This document shows positions 36,732-47,081 of a stretch of 64,000 nt of DNA, one piece after another. The position numbers were made by a program, and so were the translations under genes. Source of the stretch: Polynucleobacter yangtzensis (GTDB taxonomy: Bacteria > Pseudomonadota > Gammaproteobacteria > Burkholderiales > Burkholderiaceae); contig NZ_LOJI01000022.1 in assembly GCF_001595965.1 (NCBI RefSeq), positions 62,001 to 126,000 on the forward strand, given 5' to 3'. Positions within the stretch are counted from its first letter, which is position 1. Each line of letters opens with the position of its first letter. The notes under the pieces were generated by a model, which was given only the letters and a program-made list of their open reading frames with translations, was not told the DNA's origin and ran no database searches.

Positions 36732-38885
36732 ATGATAGCCGAGATGCCCCCTAAGTTGCCTAAAGTTGCTCCAAATTCCGAAGTAAAAACGGTAAATAAA
36801 AACCCTGCGGCAGATCCCTTGGGTGAGGTCGGTCACGACCTGGATCCAGCGAAGTTTGTGACCTTCCCGGACTCCCCTTATCAGCTCTATCAGCCATTTG
36901 CACCTGCTGGAGACCAGCCCCAGGCAATTGATGCCCTGGTGGAGGGTATAGAGGATGGATTGACCTTTCAGACGCTTTTAGGGGTTACTGGGTCCGGAAA
37001 GACCTTCACGATGGCAAATGTGATCGCCAGAACAGGTCGACCAGCCATCATTTTTGCCCCAAATAAGACCCTAGCCGCCCAGCTCTACAGTGAATTTAGG
37101 GAGTTTTTCCCCAAAAACGCGGTTGAGTACTTTGTAAGTTATTACGACTATTACCAGCCTGAGGCCTACGTACCTCAGCGCGATCTCTTCATAGAAAAAG
37201 ACTCTTCAATTAATGAACACATCGAGCAGATGCGTTTGTCGGCAACCAAGAGTCTTTTAGAGCGTCGTGACGTCATCATCGTTGCCACTGTTTCTGCAAT
37301 CTACGGTATCGGTAATCCGGGCGACTATCACAGCATGGTGATGACATTGCGCCCTGGTGACAAGATGAGTCAGCGCGATATTTTGATGCGACTCATTGCT
37401 ATGCAGTACGACCGTAATGAATTAGATTTCAAGCGCGGTGTATTTAGAGTGCGCGGCGACACGATTGATATTTTCCCTGCTGAACATAATGAGTTGGCGG
37501 TGCGCGTTGAGTTGTTTGATGACGTTATCGAAAGTTTGCAATTCTTCGATCCTCTCACTGGAAAAATTCGTCAGAAGATCCCACGCTTTACGGTTTACCC
37601 AAGTTCCCACTACGTTACTCCGCGCGACACTGTTCTGAAAGCGATCGAAACAATCAAAACAGAATTGCGCACTCGCTTGGATGAATTTGTTAAAGACGGT
37701 AAGTTAGTTGAAGCGCAACGTCTTGAGCAACGCACCCGCTTTGATTTAGAAATGCTCAATGAATTGGGTTTTTGCAAAGGGATCGAGAACTACTCGCGCC
37801 ACCTCTCTGGCGCCGCTCCTGGCGAAGCTCCGCCTACGCTGGTTGACTACCTACCTAATGATGCTTTGATGTTCCTTGATGAAAGCCACGTCTTAATTGG
37901 ACAGCTTAATGCGATGTATAACGGCGATAAATCGCGTAAACATACTTTGGTAGAGTTTGGTTTCCGTTTACCTTCTGCGATGGATAACCGTCCACTCAAA
38001 TTTACCGAGTTTGAAACGAAGATGCGTCAAACCATTTTTGTTTCTGCAACGCCAGCAGATTATGAAAATACGCATCAAGGTCAAGTTGTTGAACAAGTAG
38101 CTAGACCTACTGGATTAGTCGATCCGGAAATTGAAGTCTTGCCAGCAAGCACGCAGGTAGATGATTTATTGGATCAAATTCATGCGCGCGTCAAAGTAGG
38201 TGAGCGCGTATTGGTTACTGTATTGACCAAGCGTATGGCGGAACAATTAACTGACTACCTATCCGATAACGGCGTAAAGGTGCGATACGTACACTCGGAT
38301 ATTGATACGGTCGAGCGCGTAGAAATTTTGCGTGACTTGCGTTTAGGTGTCTTCGATGTGTTGGTTGGTATTAACTTATTGCGCGAAGGTTTGGATATTC
38401 CAGAGGTCTCCTTGGTCGCAATTTTGGATGCCGATAAAGAAGGTTTCTTGCGTTCAGAGCGCAGCTTGATCCAGACGATTGGCCGAGCTGCTCGAAACGT
38501 CCGAGGCAAAGCGATCTTGTACGCCGATAAGATTACGGACTCCATGCGCAGGGCAATGGGGGAGACCGAAAGGCGCCGTACCAAGCAGATTGCCTTTAAT
38601 AAGCTTCATGGCATTGAGCCCAAGGGGGTTCAAAAGCGCATTAAAGACATTATTGATGGGGTTTATGACGTCAAAGAGAAGCGTCAGGAGATGCAGGTTG
38701 AGCAGGAGCGGGCTCGCTATGAGGATATGGGCGAGAAGGACCTAGCGGCTGAGATTAAGCGCCTAGAGAAGCAAATGAACGCTGAAGCCAAGAATTTAGA
38801 GTTTGAGAAGGCTGCCAGCACTCGAGATAGGCTCACTAAGGTCAAAGAAATGGCCTTTGGAGCTAGATCCAGGGACTCAGTCTGA
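36732..38885 (+). CDS. uvrB: UvrABC system protein B
   Basis: 717 residues including an N-terminal extension of about 50 residues before the conserved [17 protein letters not shown]. Helicase motifs: Walker [15 protein letters not shown], the beta-hairpin [16 protein letters not shown] box LMFLDESHV, and [14 protein letters not shown]-terminal UVR domain ([16 protein letters not shown]) binds UvrC. It verifies lesions in nucleotide excision repair. Ribosome binding site CAGGTG upstream of ATG 36732. Confidence 0.97.
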   Translation: MIAEMPPKLPKVAPNSEVKTVNKNPAADPLGEVGHDLDPAKFVTFPDSPYQLYQPFAPAGDQPQAIDALVEGIEDGLTFQTLLGVTGSGKTFTMANVIARTGRPAIIFAPNKTLAAQLYSEFREFFPKNAVEYFVSYYDYYQPEAYVPQRDLFIEKDSSINEHIEQMRLSATKSLLERRDVIIVATVSAIYGIGNPGDYHSMVMTLRPGDKMSQRDILMRLIAMQYDRNELDFKRGVFRVRGDTIDIFPAEHNELAVRVELFDDVIESLQFFDPLTGKIRQKIPRFTVYPSSHYVTPRDTVLKAIETIKTELRTRLDEFVKDGKLVEAQRLEQRTRFDLEMLNELGFCKGIENYSRHLSGAAPGEAPPTLVDYLPNDALMFLDESHVLIGQLNAMYNGDKSRKHTLVEFGFRLPSAMDNRPLKFTEFETKMRQTIFVSATPADYENTHQGQVVEQVARPTGLVDPEIEVLPASTQVDDLLDQIHARVKVGERVLVTVLTKRMAEQLTDYLSDNGVKVRYVHSDIDTVERVEILRDLRLGVFDVLVGINLLREGLDIPEVSLVAILDADKEGFLRSERSLIQTIGRAARNVRGKAILYADKITDSMRRAMGETERRRTKQIAFNKLHGIEPKGVQKRIKDIIDGVYDVKEKRQEMQVEQERARYEDMGEKDLAAEIKRLEKQMNAEAKNLEFEKAASTRDRLTKVKEMAFGARSRDSV

Positions 38886-38960
38886 GGGTTGCACCTTAAT
38901 TCCTGGCTTGTAAGAGGGATTTTTGGGATAATTCCCGAGCAGATTGCTAGGGATTATGTT

Positions 38961-38985
38961 AAAGTTGAGTGGAATGGTCGGGTAT
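38961..38985 (+). promoter_or_regulatory. IscR type-1 binding site upstream of iscR
   Basis: AAAGTTGAGT-GGAA-TGGTCGGGTAT aligns with the E. coli type-1 consensus ATASYYGACTRWWWYAGTCRRSTAT: 8/10 on the left half and 10/11 on the right. It lies 51-75 nt before the iscR ATG, where [2Fe-2S]-IscR would repress the operon. Confidence 0.7.
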
Positions 38986-39035
38986 TACCCGCCCGACTGT
39001 GAGCTGTCCATAACAATCCATTACCAAGGTGACAT

Positions 39036-39605
39036 ATGAGACTTACAACTAAAGGTCGTTTTGCAGTAACCGCAATGATTGATTTAGCCCTGCGTGAAAC
39101 GCATGGTCCTGTAACTTTGGCCGGAATTAGCCAAAGACAAAAAATATCCCTTTCTTACCTCGAGCAATTGTTCGGCAAATTACGCCGTTTCAATATCGTG
39201 GAAAGTACTCGCGGACCTGGCGGTGGTTACACCCTAGCACGACCATCTTCCGAGGTGAGTGTTGCAGATATTATTGTTGCTGTTGATGAACCTCTCGATG
39301 CCACTCAATGCGGCGGCAAAGGCAATTGTCATAGCGATGAAGAAAATCATGGTCGTTGCATGACTCATGATCTTTGGAGCAATCTCAATTCCAAGATGGT
39401 TGAGTACCTCAGTTCAGTGAGCCTAAAAGATTTAGTCCAGCAACAAGAAGGCCGCGGCGTCGTGATTCAAGATATGCGCCAAAAGAAAATCAAAGTTGAA
39501 AGTGCTAAAGCAGATAAGCCGACTCCAGCACTTGCAGTCAAAAAAGATGTTGCTCCTAAATTACCGCTGGTGAATTCCGTATTCAACTTGGCGCGACAAA
39601 GTTAA
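39036..39605 (+). CDS. iscR: Iron-sulfur cluster regulator IscR
   Basis: 189 residues, Rrf2-family winged helix (MRLTTKGRFAVTAMIDLAL). Cluster ligands Cys in QCGGKGNC and GRCMTHDLW with the following His. A Lys-rich C-terminal extension is longer than in E. coli (162 residues). It senses Fe-S status and controls the isc operon through the type-1 site just upstream. The start is preceded by AAGGTG. Confidence 0.96.
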   Translation: MRLTTKGRFAVTAMIDLALRETHGPVTLAGISQRQKISLSYLEQLFGKLRRFNIVESTRGPGGGYTLARPSSEVSVADIIVAVDEPLDATQCGGKGNCHSDEENHGRCMTHDLWSNLNSKMVEYLSSVSLKDLVQQQEGRGVVIQDMRQKKIKVESAKADKPTPALAVKKDVAPKLPLVNSVFNLARQS

Positions 39606-39634
39606 TAACAGCATTACCTATAGATAAATAAACC

Positions 39635-40894
39635 ATGAACGCACCAAAAGACCTTCCAAAACAACCGGTTCCTATGTTTAGCCCTAAACACTTCCCTGTG
39701 TATATGGACTATTCAGCTACTACGCCGATTGATCCAGTAGTGGTCGATAAAATGTTGCCATATCTGCGCGAGCAGTTTGGTAATGCTGCTTCACGCAGTC
39801 ATGCTTATGGCTGGGCTGCAGAAGAGGCAGTTGAGTGGGCGCGTTCAGAGGTTGCTCTCTTAGTTCATGCTGATCCAAGAGAAATTGTGTTTACCAGTGG
39901 TGCCACCGAGAGTATTAATTTGGCATTAAAAGGTGCAGCGCATTTCTACAAAGATCGCGGTAACCACATCATCACAGTAAAGACTGAGCACAAGGCGACT
40001 TTAGATACTTGTCGCGAATTAGAGCGCGAAGGTTTTGAAGTGACTTACTTGGATGTATTGCCGAACGGCTTGATTGATTTTGCGCAGCTCGAAGCAGCGA
40101 TGAAGCCTGGCACAATTTTGGCTTCAGTAATGTACGTCAACAATGAAATTGGAGTTGTACAAGATATTCCTGCGATTGGTGAATTATGCCGTTCACGTGG
40201 CGTTATTTTTCATGTGGATGCAGCGCAAGCAACCGGCAAAGTAGAAATTGATTTAGAAAAGACCAAAGTAGATTTAATGAGCTTTTCAGCTCATAAGACT
40301 TATGGCCCTAAAGGGATCGGCGCTTTGTTTGTTCGCCGTAAACCCCGTATTCGTATTGAGGCCCAGATTCATGGTGGTGGTCATGAGCGCGGTATGCGTT
40401 CTGGTACTTTGGCGGTTCACCAGATTGTCGGTATGGGCGAGGCATTCCGCATTGCTCGTATCGATATGGCCTCAGAAAATAAGCGTATTCGCGCCTTACG
40501 CGATCGCTTGTTAAATGGCTTGAAGGATATTGAAGAGGTTTATGTCAATGGTGACATGGACAATCGAGTGCCTCACAACCTGAACATTAGCTTTAACTAT
40601 GTTGAGGGTGAGTCTATGTTGATGGCCCTGAAAGATTTGGCTATTTCCTCTGGATCAGCATGTACTTCAGCATCTTTAGAGCCTTCTTATGTATTAAGGG
40701 CTCTTGGCCGTAATGATGAATTGGCACACAGCTCAATTCGCTTTACCTTGGGCCGCTTTACTACTGAAGAAGAAGTGGATTTCACTATCAAGTTGGTGAA
40801 AGAAAAAATTGCCAAGTTACGTGAGCTATCACCACTGTGGGAAATGTACAAAGATGGAATCGATCTGAGCACGATTCAATGGGCTGCACACTAA
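39635..40894 (+). CDS. iscS: Cysteine desulfurase IscS
   Basis: 419 residues, a little longer than E. coli IscS at the N-terminus. Core starts at [19 protein letters not shown] Lys in [17 protein letters not shown]; mobile-loop catalytic Cys in [14 protein letters not shown]. It supplies sulfur for Fe-S assembly on IscU. Confidence 0.97.
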   Translation: MNAPKDLPKQPVPMFSPKHFPVYMDYSATTPIDPVVVDKMLPYLREQFGNAASRSHAYGWAAEEAVEWARSEVALLVHADPREIVFTSGATESINLALKGAAHFYKDRGNHIITVKTEHKATLDTCRELEREGFEVTYLDVLPNGLIDFAQLEAAMKPGTILASVMYVNNEIGVVQDIPAIGELCRSRGVIFHVDAAQATGKVEIDLEKTKVDLMSFSAHKTYGPKGIGALFVRRKPRIRIEAQIHGGGHERGMRSGTLAVHQIVGMGEAFRIARIDMASENKRIRALRDRLLNGLKDIEEVYVNGDMDNRVPHNLNISFNYVEGESMLMALKDLAISSGSACTSASLEPSYVLRALGRNDELAHSSIRFTLGRFTTEEEVDFTIKLVKEKIAKLRELSPLWEMYKDGIDLSTIQWAAH

Positions 40895-40927
40895 AGAAAT
40901 AGATAAAGAAATTAAAGAGGAAATACC

Positions 40928-41314
40928 ATGGCATATAGCGAAAAGGTCATTGACCATTATGAAAATCCCCGTAACGTTGGCTCCTTTGAAAAAGGGGATG
41001 ACAGCGTAGGTACCGGAATGGTTGGCGCACCCGCATGTGGTGACGTGATGAAGCTACAGATTCGCGTAAATGATCAGGGTGTGATTGAAGATGCCAAGTT
41101 CAAGACTTACGGCTGTGGCTCTGCGATCGCTTCTTCTTCATTGGTAACCGAATGGGTTAAAGGTAAGACTTTGGATCAAGCGCTTGAGATCAAGAACTCC
41201 TTGATCGCCGAAGAGTTAGCATTGCCTCCAGTGAAAATTCACTGCTCAATTCTGGCTGAAGATGCGATCAAAGCGGCAGTAGCCGATTACAAAGAAAAGC
41301 ATCCAGCGAAATAA
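40928..41314 (+). CDS. iscU: Fe-S cluster scaffold IscU
   Basis: 128 residues with the three Cys ligands: GAPACGDVMKLQI, TYGCGSAIASSSL and VKIHCSILAEDAIK. The LPPVK segment recognised by HscA is present (ELALPPVKIHC). Ribosome binding site AGAGGAAA. 33 nt after iscS. Confidence 0.97.
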   Translation: MAYSEKVIDHYENPRNVGSFEKGDDSVGTGMVGAPACGDVMKLQIRVNDQGVIEDAKFKTYGCGSAIASSSLVTEWVKGKTLDQALEIKNSLIAEELALPPVKIHCSILAEDAIKAAVADYKEKHPAK

Positions 41315-41326
41315 GCGGGCATAACT

Positions 41327-41650
41327 ATGGCAATCACCTTAACTGACAAAGCAGCTGCACACGTTAACCGCAATTTAGAAAAGCGCGGTAAAGGTTGTGG
41401 CTTGCGCTTGGGTGTTCGTACAACAGGCTGCTCTGGCTTAGCATATCAACTCGAGTATGTTGATGAGCCCGCTGCTGAGGACCAGGTATTTGAGTCCAAT
41501 GGTATTAAGGTATTTGTAGATCCAAAAAGTCTGGCTTACTTAGATGGTACTGAGTTAGATTTTGTGCGTGAGGGTTTGAACGAAGGCTTTAAGTTTCAAA
41601 ATCCAAACGTAAAAGATGAGTGTGGTTGTGGCGAATCTTTCCGCGTCTGA
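41327..41650 (+). CDS. iscA: A-type Fe-S carrier IscA
   Basis: 107 residues, HesB/IscA family with ligand Cys in [14 protein letters not shown] and the C-terminal CGCGESF pair. It carries clusters to apo-proteins. Overlaps hscB. Confidence 0.96.
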   Translation: MAITLTDKAAAHVNRNLEKRGKGCGLRLGVRTTGCSGLAYQLEYVDEPAAEDQVFESNGIKVFVDPKSLAYLDGTELDFVREGLNEGFKFQNPNVKDECGCGESFRV

Positions 41651-42155
41651 CGATTACTTTCGCTTCTTTGGATTAAATCAGCAATTCAATATCGATTTGC
41701 CTGCTCTAGATCAGGCGTATCTAGCGATTCAGAGGGAAGTACATCCTGATCGCCATGCTCGCGGCAGTGATTCAGAGCAACGCATTGCTATGCAAATGGC
41801 AACCTTGGCTAATACCGCCTTTCAGACCCTTAAGAATCCCATTCAACGCGGCTTATATATTTGCCAGCTTCATGGGGTTGATGCCAAGCTAGAAACCAAT
41901 ACCGCCATGCCTGCCGCTTTTCTCATGAAGCAAATGGAGTGGCGAGAGAGTTTGGATGAGCAAGAAGAAGATTTACCTGCGCTTGAAGCCTTGATGGAAG
42001 AAGTTGAGGAATCTAAAGCTGAGACCATTGTTGAAATTACCCAGGCAATCGACGGCGCCAAGAATTATCAGCGCGCAGCAGAGCTACTTCGAGGCCTGCT
42101 CTTCATTGATAAGTTCGCGGTTGAGCTTGATGACACTATTGCGGCCTTAATCTAG
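41616..42155 (+). CDS. hscB: J-domain co-chaperone HscB
   Basis: 179 residues from ATG 41616, which overlaps iscA by 35 nt; in-frame GTG 41622 and 41628 are alternatives. J-domain with the HPD motif ([11 protein letters not shown]) and a C-terminal IscU-binding three-helix region ([15 protein letters not shown]). It delivers IscU to HscA. The large overlap implies tight coupling to iscA translation. Confidence 0.95.
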   Translation: MSVVVANLSASDDYFRFFGLNQQFNIDLPALDQAYLAIQREVHPDRHARGSDSEQRIAMQMATLANTAFQTLKNPIQRGLYICQLHGVDAKLETNTAMPAAFLMKQMEWRESLDEQEEDLPALEALMEEVEESKAETIVEITQAIDGAKNYQRAAELLRGLLFIDKFAVELDDTIAALI

Positions 42156-42182
42156 GCGCATACCAGCTACACTCTACCTTCT

Positions 42183-44048
42183 ATGGCCTTATTACAAATC
42201 TCAGAACCCGGTAAATCGCTAGCGCCACATCAGCGCCGTATTGCTGTTGGTATTGATTTGGGAACCACTAATTCTTTGGTGGCAATTGTGCGTGATGCTT
42301 TGCCAAAGGTGTTGCCAGATTCCCAGGGACGCGAGCTGCTTCCATCTGTTATTCGTTACCTGCCCAATGGTAGGACTCAAGCTGGATTTGAGGCGCTTGA
42401 AAGTGTTGTGCTTGATCCAAAGAATACGATTGTTTCGGTGAAACGTTTTATGGGCAGAGGCTTGCTCGATGTGGAGCATATTGAAAGTGCTCCATATGAT
42501 TTCGTTGATCAACCTGGAATGCTCAAGTTAAGAACAGTAGCTGGCGATAAAAGCCCTATTGAAGTCTCTGCAGAAATCTTGGCGCGCTTGCGTCAGTTGG
42601 CGGAAGACTCCGTTAATGATGAAATCGTCGGTGCCGTCATTACAGTCCCTGCATACTTTGATGATGCACAGCGTCAGGCAACGAAAGATGCTGCGAAATT
42701 AGCTGGCATTGAAGTTCTCCGTTTATTGAACGAGCCAACTGCTGCTGCAATTGCCTATGGCTTAGACAATGCCTCGGAAGGCGTATACGCCGTCTACGAT
42801 TTAGGTGGTGGCACCTTTGATATTTCCATACTACGTATGAGTAGAGGTGTCTTCGAAGTTCTTTCTACTGGGGGTGACTCTGCTCTAGGCGGTGATGACT
42901 TTGATCATCGCTTGTATTGCTGGGTCATTGAGCAAGCTAAGCTTCCGCCACTATCAATACATGATCATCGTACGCTCTTGCAGGCCTGTAAGCATTCTAA
43001 AGAACAACTCAGTCATAATCCCTTAGCGCGTGTGCATGAGACACTTGCCGATGGTACGGTGGTAAATGTCGGTATTAGCCAGGCCCAATTCTTTGAGATT
43101 ACTCAGAATTTAGTTACTAAGACTTTGATGGCTTGTAAAAAAGCACTGCGTGATGCTGGACTCAAAGCTGAGGATGTTAAGGGCGTGGTGATGGTGGGCG
43201 GCTCCACTCGTATGCCAAATGTGCAGCGAGCCGTTGGCGAGTTATTTGGTACGAAACCATTAAACAACCTGAATCCCGATCAAGTGGTTGCTTTAGGTGC
43301 CGCGATGCAGGCGGATTTACTCGCAGGTAACCAGAGTAAAGATGATGAATGGCTCTTATTGGATGTGATTCCGCTTTCGCTTGGTATTGAGACCATGGGT
43401 GGTTTAGTGGAGAAGATCATTCCTCGTAATACGCCGATTCCGGTGGCTAGAGCGCAGGACTTCACAACCTTTAAAGATGGTCAAACTGCTTTGGCTATAC
43501 AGGTGGTGCAGGGTGAGCGTGAGTTGGCGCAAGATTGTCGTTCACTAGGTAAGTTTGAGTTGCGTGGCATCCCTGCAATGGCTGCGGGTGCTGCGCGTAT
43601 CCGGGTGACTTTCCAGGTGGATGCAGATGGCCTCTTATCAGTGAGCGCCACCGAGCAAGGTTCTGGCGTAAAAGCCTCTATTGATATCAAGCCTTCATAT
43701 GGTTTAACAGATGCTGAGATTACGCGCATGCTCCAAGATGGTTTTGCATCCGCCAAAGAAGATTTGCTTTCTAGATCATTGCGTGAAGAGCAAGTGAATG
43801 CACGGCGCTTGCTCGATGCAGTGCAAACAGCGCTCGATAGTGATCGCACTTTACTTAACGAAGAAGAGCAAAGGGCAATAGATCTAGAAATGGTGACCCT
43901 GCAAAAGATTTTGGATGAAGAGACAGATAGCGATGTTGTACGAAAGGCGGTTGATCATGCCGCCAAAGCAACAGATGATTTTGCGCAAAAACGCATGAAT
44001 GCCAGCATTCAAAAGGCTCTCTCCGGCAAGAATGTAGCTGAAATCTGA
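42183..44048 (+). CDS. hscA: Fe-S assembly Hsp70 HscA
   Basis: 621 residues, Hsp70 fold. ATPase domain motifs [30 protein letters not shown] and [13 protein letters not shown], then a substrate-binding domain from about residue 390. It releases clusters from IscU. 27 nt after hscB. Confidence 0.97.
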   Translation: MALLQISEPGKSLAPHQRRIAVGIDLGTTNSLVAIVRDALPKVLPDSQGRELLPSVIRYLPNGRTQAGFEALESVVLDPKNTIVSVKRFMGRGLLDVEHIESAPYDFVDQPGMLKLRTVAGDKSPIEVSAEILARLRQLAEDSVNDEIVGAVITVPAYFDDAQRQATKDAAKLAGIEVLRLLNEPTAAAIAYGLDNASEGVYAVYDLGGGTFDISILRMSRGVFEVLSTGGDSALGGDDFDHRLYCWVIEQAKLPPLSIHDHRTLLQACKHSKEQLSHNPLARVHETLADGTVVNVGISQAQFFEITQNLVTKTLMACKKALRDAGLKAEDVKGVVMVGGSTRMPNVQRAVGELFGTKPLNNLNPDQVVALGAAMQADLLAGNQSKDDEWLLLDVIPLSLGIETMGGLVEKIIPRNTPIPVARAQDFTTFKDGQTALAIQVVQGERELAQDCRSLGKFELRGIPAMAAGAARIRVTFQVDADGLLSVSATEQGSGVKASIDIKPSYGLTDAEITRMLQDGFASAKEDLLSRSLREEQVNARRLLDAVQTALDSDRTLLNEEEQRAIDLEMVTLQKILDEETDSDVVRKAVDHAAKATDDFAQKRMNASIQKALSGKNVAEI

Positions 44049-44090
44049 TTTAATACAAAATAAAAATCAACCAATAAGCGGAACAAAACC

Positions 44091-44429
44091 ATGACCCAAA
44101 TCGTTGTATTGCCGCATAGTGAATATTGCCCTGAGGGCGCAGTTGTCGAGGTTTCTCCAGGAACCTCAATTTGTGAAGCTTTGTTGGAGAATGACATACC
44201 AATTGAACATGCTTGCGATATGGTTTGCGCGTGCACTACCTGTCATGTGATTGTGAAAGAGGGGTATCAGAGTCTCAATCCTCCCGATGAAAATGAAGAG
44301 GATATGTTGGACCGAGCTTGGGGCCTTAATCCACAATCTCGTTTATCTTGCCAGGCTATTGTGGCCAAAGAAGATTTAGTGATTGAAATTCCAAAGTATT
44401 CAATTAATCACGCAAAAGAAAATCACTAA
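44091..44429 (+). CDS. fdx: [2Fe-2S] ferredoxin of the isc system
   Basis: 112 residues. Adrenodoxin-type ligands Cys in EHACDMVCACTTCHVIV and a later Cys in RLSCQAIV. It gives electrons for cluster assembly. No iscX follows; the next gene is a cupin protein. Confidence 0.96.
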   Translation: MTQIVVLPHSEYCPEGAVVEVSPGTSICEALLENDIPIEHACDMVCACTTCHVIVKEGYQSLNPPDENEEDMLDRAWGLNPQSRLSCQAIVAKEDLVIEIPKYSINHAKENH

Positions 44430-44447
44430 AACAATTAACTGATTGGC

Positions 44448-44876
44448 ATGAGATTTTTTACTTATTCATTTATTTTGTTTATTGGGGTGTTTGGCCTCGC
44501 TCATGCAGATGAAGGTCATCCGGGCGTAGTAACCGAATTAGTGATTCGCAGTGGTAATGACTGGACTGGTAGTCCGTTACCGCCATATCTGCAATCTGCA
44601 CCTGAAGTTGCGGTAATGAAATTTATGATCCCTCCGAACACTGCCTTACCGATTCATAAGCACCCCGCAATTAATGCTGCTTATGTCGTTGATGGTGAAT
44701 TGACCGTTGTTCAAGAGGGTGGCATCCAGCGCACCTTTAAGAAGGGTGATGTGGTGGTTGAGATGGTCAATAAGTGGCACCACGGGTTTAATTCAGGCAA
44801 TGTTCCAGTGGAGCTGGTAGTTTTTTATGCGACTTCCGCAGGCTTACCTCTAGCTATCAAGAAGTCAAATCCATAA
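44448..44876 (+). CDS. Secreted cupin-domain protein
   Basis: 142 residues with a signal peptide (MRFFTYSFILFIGVFGLAHA). Single cupin barrel with the metal-site motif in IHKHPAINAAYVVDGELTV (His-x-His and Glu) and the second motif His in NKWHHGFNSG. Function unknown. It lies 19 nt after fdx and is probably the last gene of the isc transcript, though no Fe-S role is known. Confidence 0.82.
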   Translation: MRFFTYSFILFIGVFGLAHADEGHPGVVTELVIRSGNDWTGSPLPPYLQSAPEVAVMKFMIPPNTALPIHKHPAINAAYVVDGELTVVQEGGIQRTFKKGDVVVEMVNKWHHGFNSGNVPVELVVFYATSAGLPLAIKKSNP

Positions 44877-44880
44877 GATA

Positions 44881-44917
44881 AAGGCATAAATGCACCAATT
44901 TGATGCATTTATGCCTT
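44881..44917 (+). repeat. Long perfect hairpin after the cupin gene
   Basis: AAGGCATAAATGCA (44881-44894) and TGCATTTATGCCTT (44904-44917) are perfect 14-bp arms with a 9-nt loop, 4 nt after the cupin stop. No T-run follows, so it may protect the mRNA 3' end or bind a regulator rather than terminate. Confidence 0.6.
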
Positions 44918-45008
44918 AATTAATGCATACGTTAAATATCTGGGATTTGTAGAGGCGTAATATGAACTTGTAGTTCATTCTTTAGGTAGTACCTCCAAAA
45001 ATCTTTTG

Positions 45009-45034
45009 AGCCATCCTTCGGGGTGGCTTTTCTT
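45009..45034 (+). terminator. UUCG-tetraloop terminator for the isc-cupin transcript
   Basis: AGCCATCC-TTCG-GGGTGGCT (45009-45028, one G-T wobble) with C-UUCG-G closing and TTTTCTTT after it. It ends at the stop codon of the convergent LysR gene. Confidence 0.8.
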
Positions 45035-45924
45035 TAAGGTTTTAGCTTTTTGGTTGCGTTTAACAAAAAGTGCTGTTTGATAATTTGAGTCACGTTTTGT
45101 CGCATGTGTTTTTTCCGCTCAAGAAGCCCGACTTTTCTATAGATGGTTTTTCCTGGCAGATCCTCAATTCTGAGTTGTCGATCCTTAGACCATGAAATGT
45201 TTGCTAATTGAGGAACGATCGAATAGCCAAGTCCTTGTCTAACTAATTCAATAATTGCCTCTACAGAATTTAGCTCCATTCCTTCTTGGATCGTTAATTT
45301 GTTGGCCTTAATTGTTTGATCTACTAGGTGACCTGTCCAGGTATCCCTGACAAAGCGGATAAAAGGTAATACATTATTGCCACTGCCAGGGCTTTTATTT
45401 ACCTTGTTGGTGCTTGGGTAAATCAAAATCATAGGCTCTTTATATAGCTCAGTCCATTGAACATTTTGAGGCAAGGAAAAAGGAGACTCCGTGACAATAG
45501 CGGCATCAAGGCTGCCGTCAATTACTTGGTCCAAGAAATTGCTAGATAGTCCAGCCATTAGTTTGATCTCAAGTTCTGAATAATTTTGCTTTAGCTCATT
45601 CAGTGTTTTTCCAAAGGCTCCCATGAGGGTTGATACAAGAGCGCCCAATACAATCGTCCCACTAGGGTTGGCTTTCAGATTTGATCCTAGGGCCTCATAG
45701 CGTGCAATGATTTCTTGGATAGGCTCTATGAGAGATCGGCCATAGCTATTAAGCGTAAGAGAGCGTTTGGTTCTATCAAACAATTCAATTCCAATCTCTT
45801 GCTCTAGCAGTTGTAATTGCTGCCCAGCGGCTGCGGGAGTGAGGCCTATTTCACGTGATGCTGATACCACACTCTTGTGGCGAGCTATTACTAAGAAATT
45901 TTTGAGAATTCGGATGCTAGACAT
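45034..45924 (-). CDS. LysR-family regulator of the SDH-like operon
   Basis: 296 residues. N-terminal winged helix (LKNFLVIARHKSVVSASREIGLTPAAAGQQLQLLEQ, compressed) and a periplasmic-binding-like effector domain. Divergent from the SDH-like operon, whose transcription it likely controls. No Shine-Dalgarno: TATAAT (45931-45936, minus strand) is 6 nt before the ATG, so the message is probably leaderless. The effector may be a dicarboxylate or its sulfonate analogue; this is inferred only from context. Confidence 0.9.
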   Translation of the reverse strand: MSSIRILKNFLVIARHKSVVSASREIGLTPAAAGQQLQLLEQEIGIELFDRTKRSLTLNSYGRSLIEPIQEIIARYEALGSNLKANPSGTIVLGALVSTLMGAFGKTLNELKQNYSELEIKLMAGLSSNFLDQVIDGSLDAAIVTESPFSLPQNVQWTELYKEPMILIYPSTNKVNKSPGSGNNVLPFIRFVRDTWTGHLVDQTIKANKLTIQEGMELNSVEAIIELVRQGLGYSIVPQLANISWSKDRQLRIEDLPGKTIYRKVGLLERKKHMRQNVTQIIKQHFLLNATKKLKP

Positions 45925-45930
45925 CTGCCA

Positions 45931-45936
45931 ATTATA
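45931..45936 (-). promoter_or_regulatory. -10 box of the LysR gene, leaderless geometry
   Basis: On the minus strand TATAAT is followed by TGGCAG and then the ATG (45924-45922). The predicted transcription start falls at or next to the start codon. It sits beside ATAAAT-N5-ATTTAT (45934-45950), a possible LysR site. Confidence 0.6.
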
Positions 45937-45983
45937 AATAAAAAATTTATCTCAAAGAAAAATATATTCGATTTATTTTTTAC

Positions 45984-45999
45984 TATCTATAGATATAAT
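45984..45999 (+). promoter_or_regulatory. Palindrome plus -10 box of the SDH-like operon, leaderless geometry
   Basis: TATCTATAGATA (45984-45995) is a perfect 12-bp palindrome that overlaps TATAAT (45994-45999). GATTTC then leads straight to ATG 46006. No Shine-Dalgarno and no good -35 are present, which fits an activator-dependent, leaderless transcript. Confidence 0.6.
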
Positions 46000-46005
46000 G
46001 ATTTC

Positions 46006-46737
46006 ATGTCAAATGCAGATCTCAAAGTAAAAGTCTGGCGCGGTGCTCAAGAGGGCGAATTTGTCGAGTATCTAGTGCCGCGTAACCCAAATCAAACCGT
46101 TTTGGATGTGGTTACCTATATTCAGCGCAAGTTGGACCCAACGCTGAGCTATCGTTTTGCTTGTCGCGTGGGTATGTGTGGTTCATGCGCAATGACGGTC
46201 AATGGTGTCGCGCGTTGGACTTGTAGAACTCATGTTTCGCAAATTTTAGAAGGGGATTCCTTGGAAATAGCCCCCTTAAATAACTTGCCTGTCATTAAAG
46301 ATCTCGCAACTGATATGCGTGAGTTCTTTAATAAGTGGAAAGGCGCCGTTGGATTTTTTAAAGGTAATCAAACACGGCATGATGATTTTGCAAAAGTTGA
46401 GCCAGATTCTAAAGAACGTCAATTGGCAAATGCTGGAATAGAGTGTATTGGTTGCGGTGTTTGCTATGCATCCTGCGAGGTGGTTGAAGCTAGACCAGAA
46501 TATTTAGGGCCTGCGGCACTAAATCGCGCTTGGACTCTGGCTAACGACATTCGAGATACTCAGCAGTTAGAGCGCATGCGTGCGGTTGCTGGCGATGCTG
46601 GTTGTCATGCATGCCATACCCAAGGATCTTGTTCAGAGCGCTGCCCTAAAGCCATTGAGCCTACAGCTAGCATTGCTGGATTGAAAAAATTAATCGCAAA
46701 AGCTGCTGTACGTGGAAGTAAGTGGGGTAAGTTATGA
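46006..46737 (+). CDS. SDH/fumarate reductase-like iron-sulfur subunit
   Basis: 243 residues. N-terminal [2Fe-2S] domain (FACRVGMCGSCAMTVNGVARWTC, compressed), then [4Fe-4S] ligands CIGCGVCYASC and [3Fe-4S]-type CHACHTQGSCSERCPK. It passes electrons from the flavoprotein to the membrane anchor. First gene of a six-gene complex and hydratase operon; overlaps the next gene by 4 nt. The order (B first, A last) is unlike the housekeeping sdhCDAB, so this is a specialised paralogue. Confidence 0.88.
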   Translation: MSNADLKVKVWRGAQEGEFVEYLVPRNPNQTVLDVVTYIQRKLDPTLSYRFACRVGMCGSCAMTVNGVARWTCRTHVSQILEGDSLEIAPLNNLPVIKDLATDMREFFNKWKGAVGFFKGNQTRHDDFAKVEPDSKERQLANAGIECIGCGVCYASCEVVEARPEYLGPAALNRAWTLANDIRDTQQLERMRAVAGDAGCHACHTQGSCSERCPKAIEPTASIAGLKKLIAKAAVRGSKWGKL

Positions 46738-47081
46738 GTGGCGTACTTCAGGCGAAGCTTTGGTATGCGCAAAGAATCAGCGCCATGGTGCTCGGACTCT
46801 GCGTTGCCATTCATTTGCTAATAATTTTTTATGCTATTCGTGGTGGATTAAGTGCGCAAGAGATTTTGGGGCGCACTCAGGGAAACTTATCGTTTGCAAT
46901 TTTTTATGAGATTTTTGTGCTTGCGTGTTTTGTGCATGCGCCTATTGGGGTTGCCAACATTCTTCAAGAAACCTTTCCAAAAACTAGATTGGCAAGACCA
47001 ATATCAGGTTTGTTGGCGCTCTTGATATTGGTTTTAGGTACAGTTGCGGTCTTTGGCGTTTATACGGGTGGTGCAAGATGA
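46734..47081 (+). CDS. SDH-like membrane anchor subunit (C-type)
   Basis: 115 residues, three transmembrane helices (about 18-38, 58-80, 92-112). Conserved ISAMVLGLCVAIHL with a His suited to haem ligation, and FVHAPIGVANIL in helix 2. It would anchor the complex and hand electrons to quinone. Overlaps both neighbours by 4 nt. Confidence 0.82.
   Translation: MSGVLQAKLWYAQRISAMVLGLCVAIHLLIIFYAIRGGLSAQEILGRTQGNLSFAIFYEIFVLACFVHAPIGVANILQETFPKTRLARPISGLLALLILVLGTVAVFGVYTGGAR

Noticed and set aside
43481..43849. 122-codon minus-strand frame inside hscA
   Set aside because: A Ser/Ala-rich antisense shadow of HscA codons with no independent support.
44940..45000. tRNA or riboswitch in the short palindromic stretch after the isc operon
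   Set aside because: No cloverleaf, no T-loop sequence and no known riboswitch core could be drawn.
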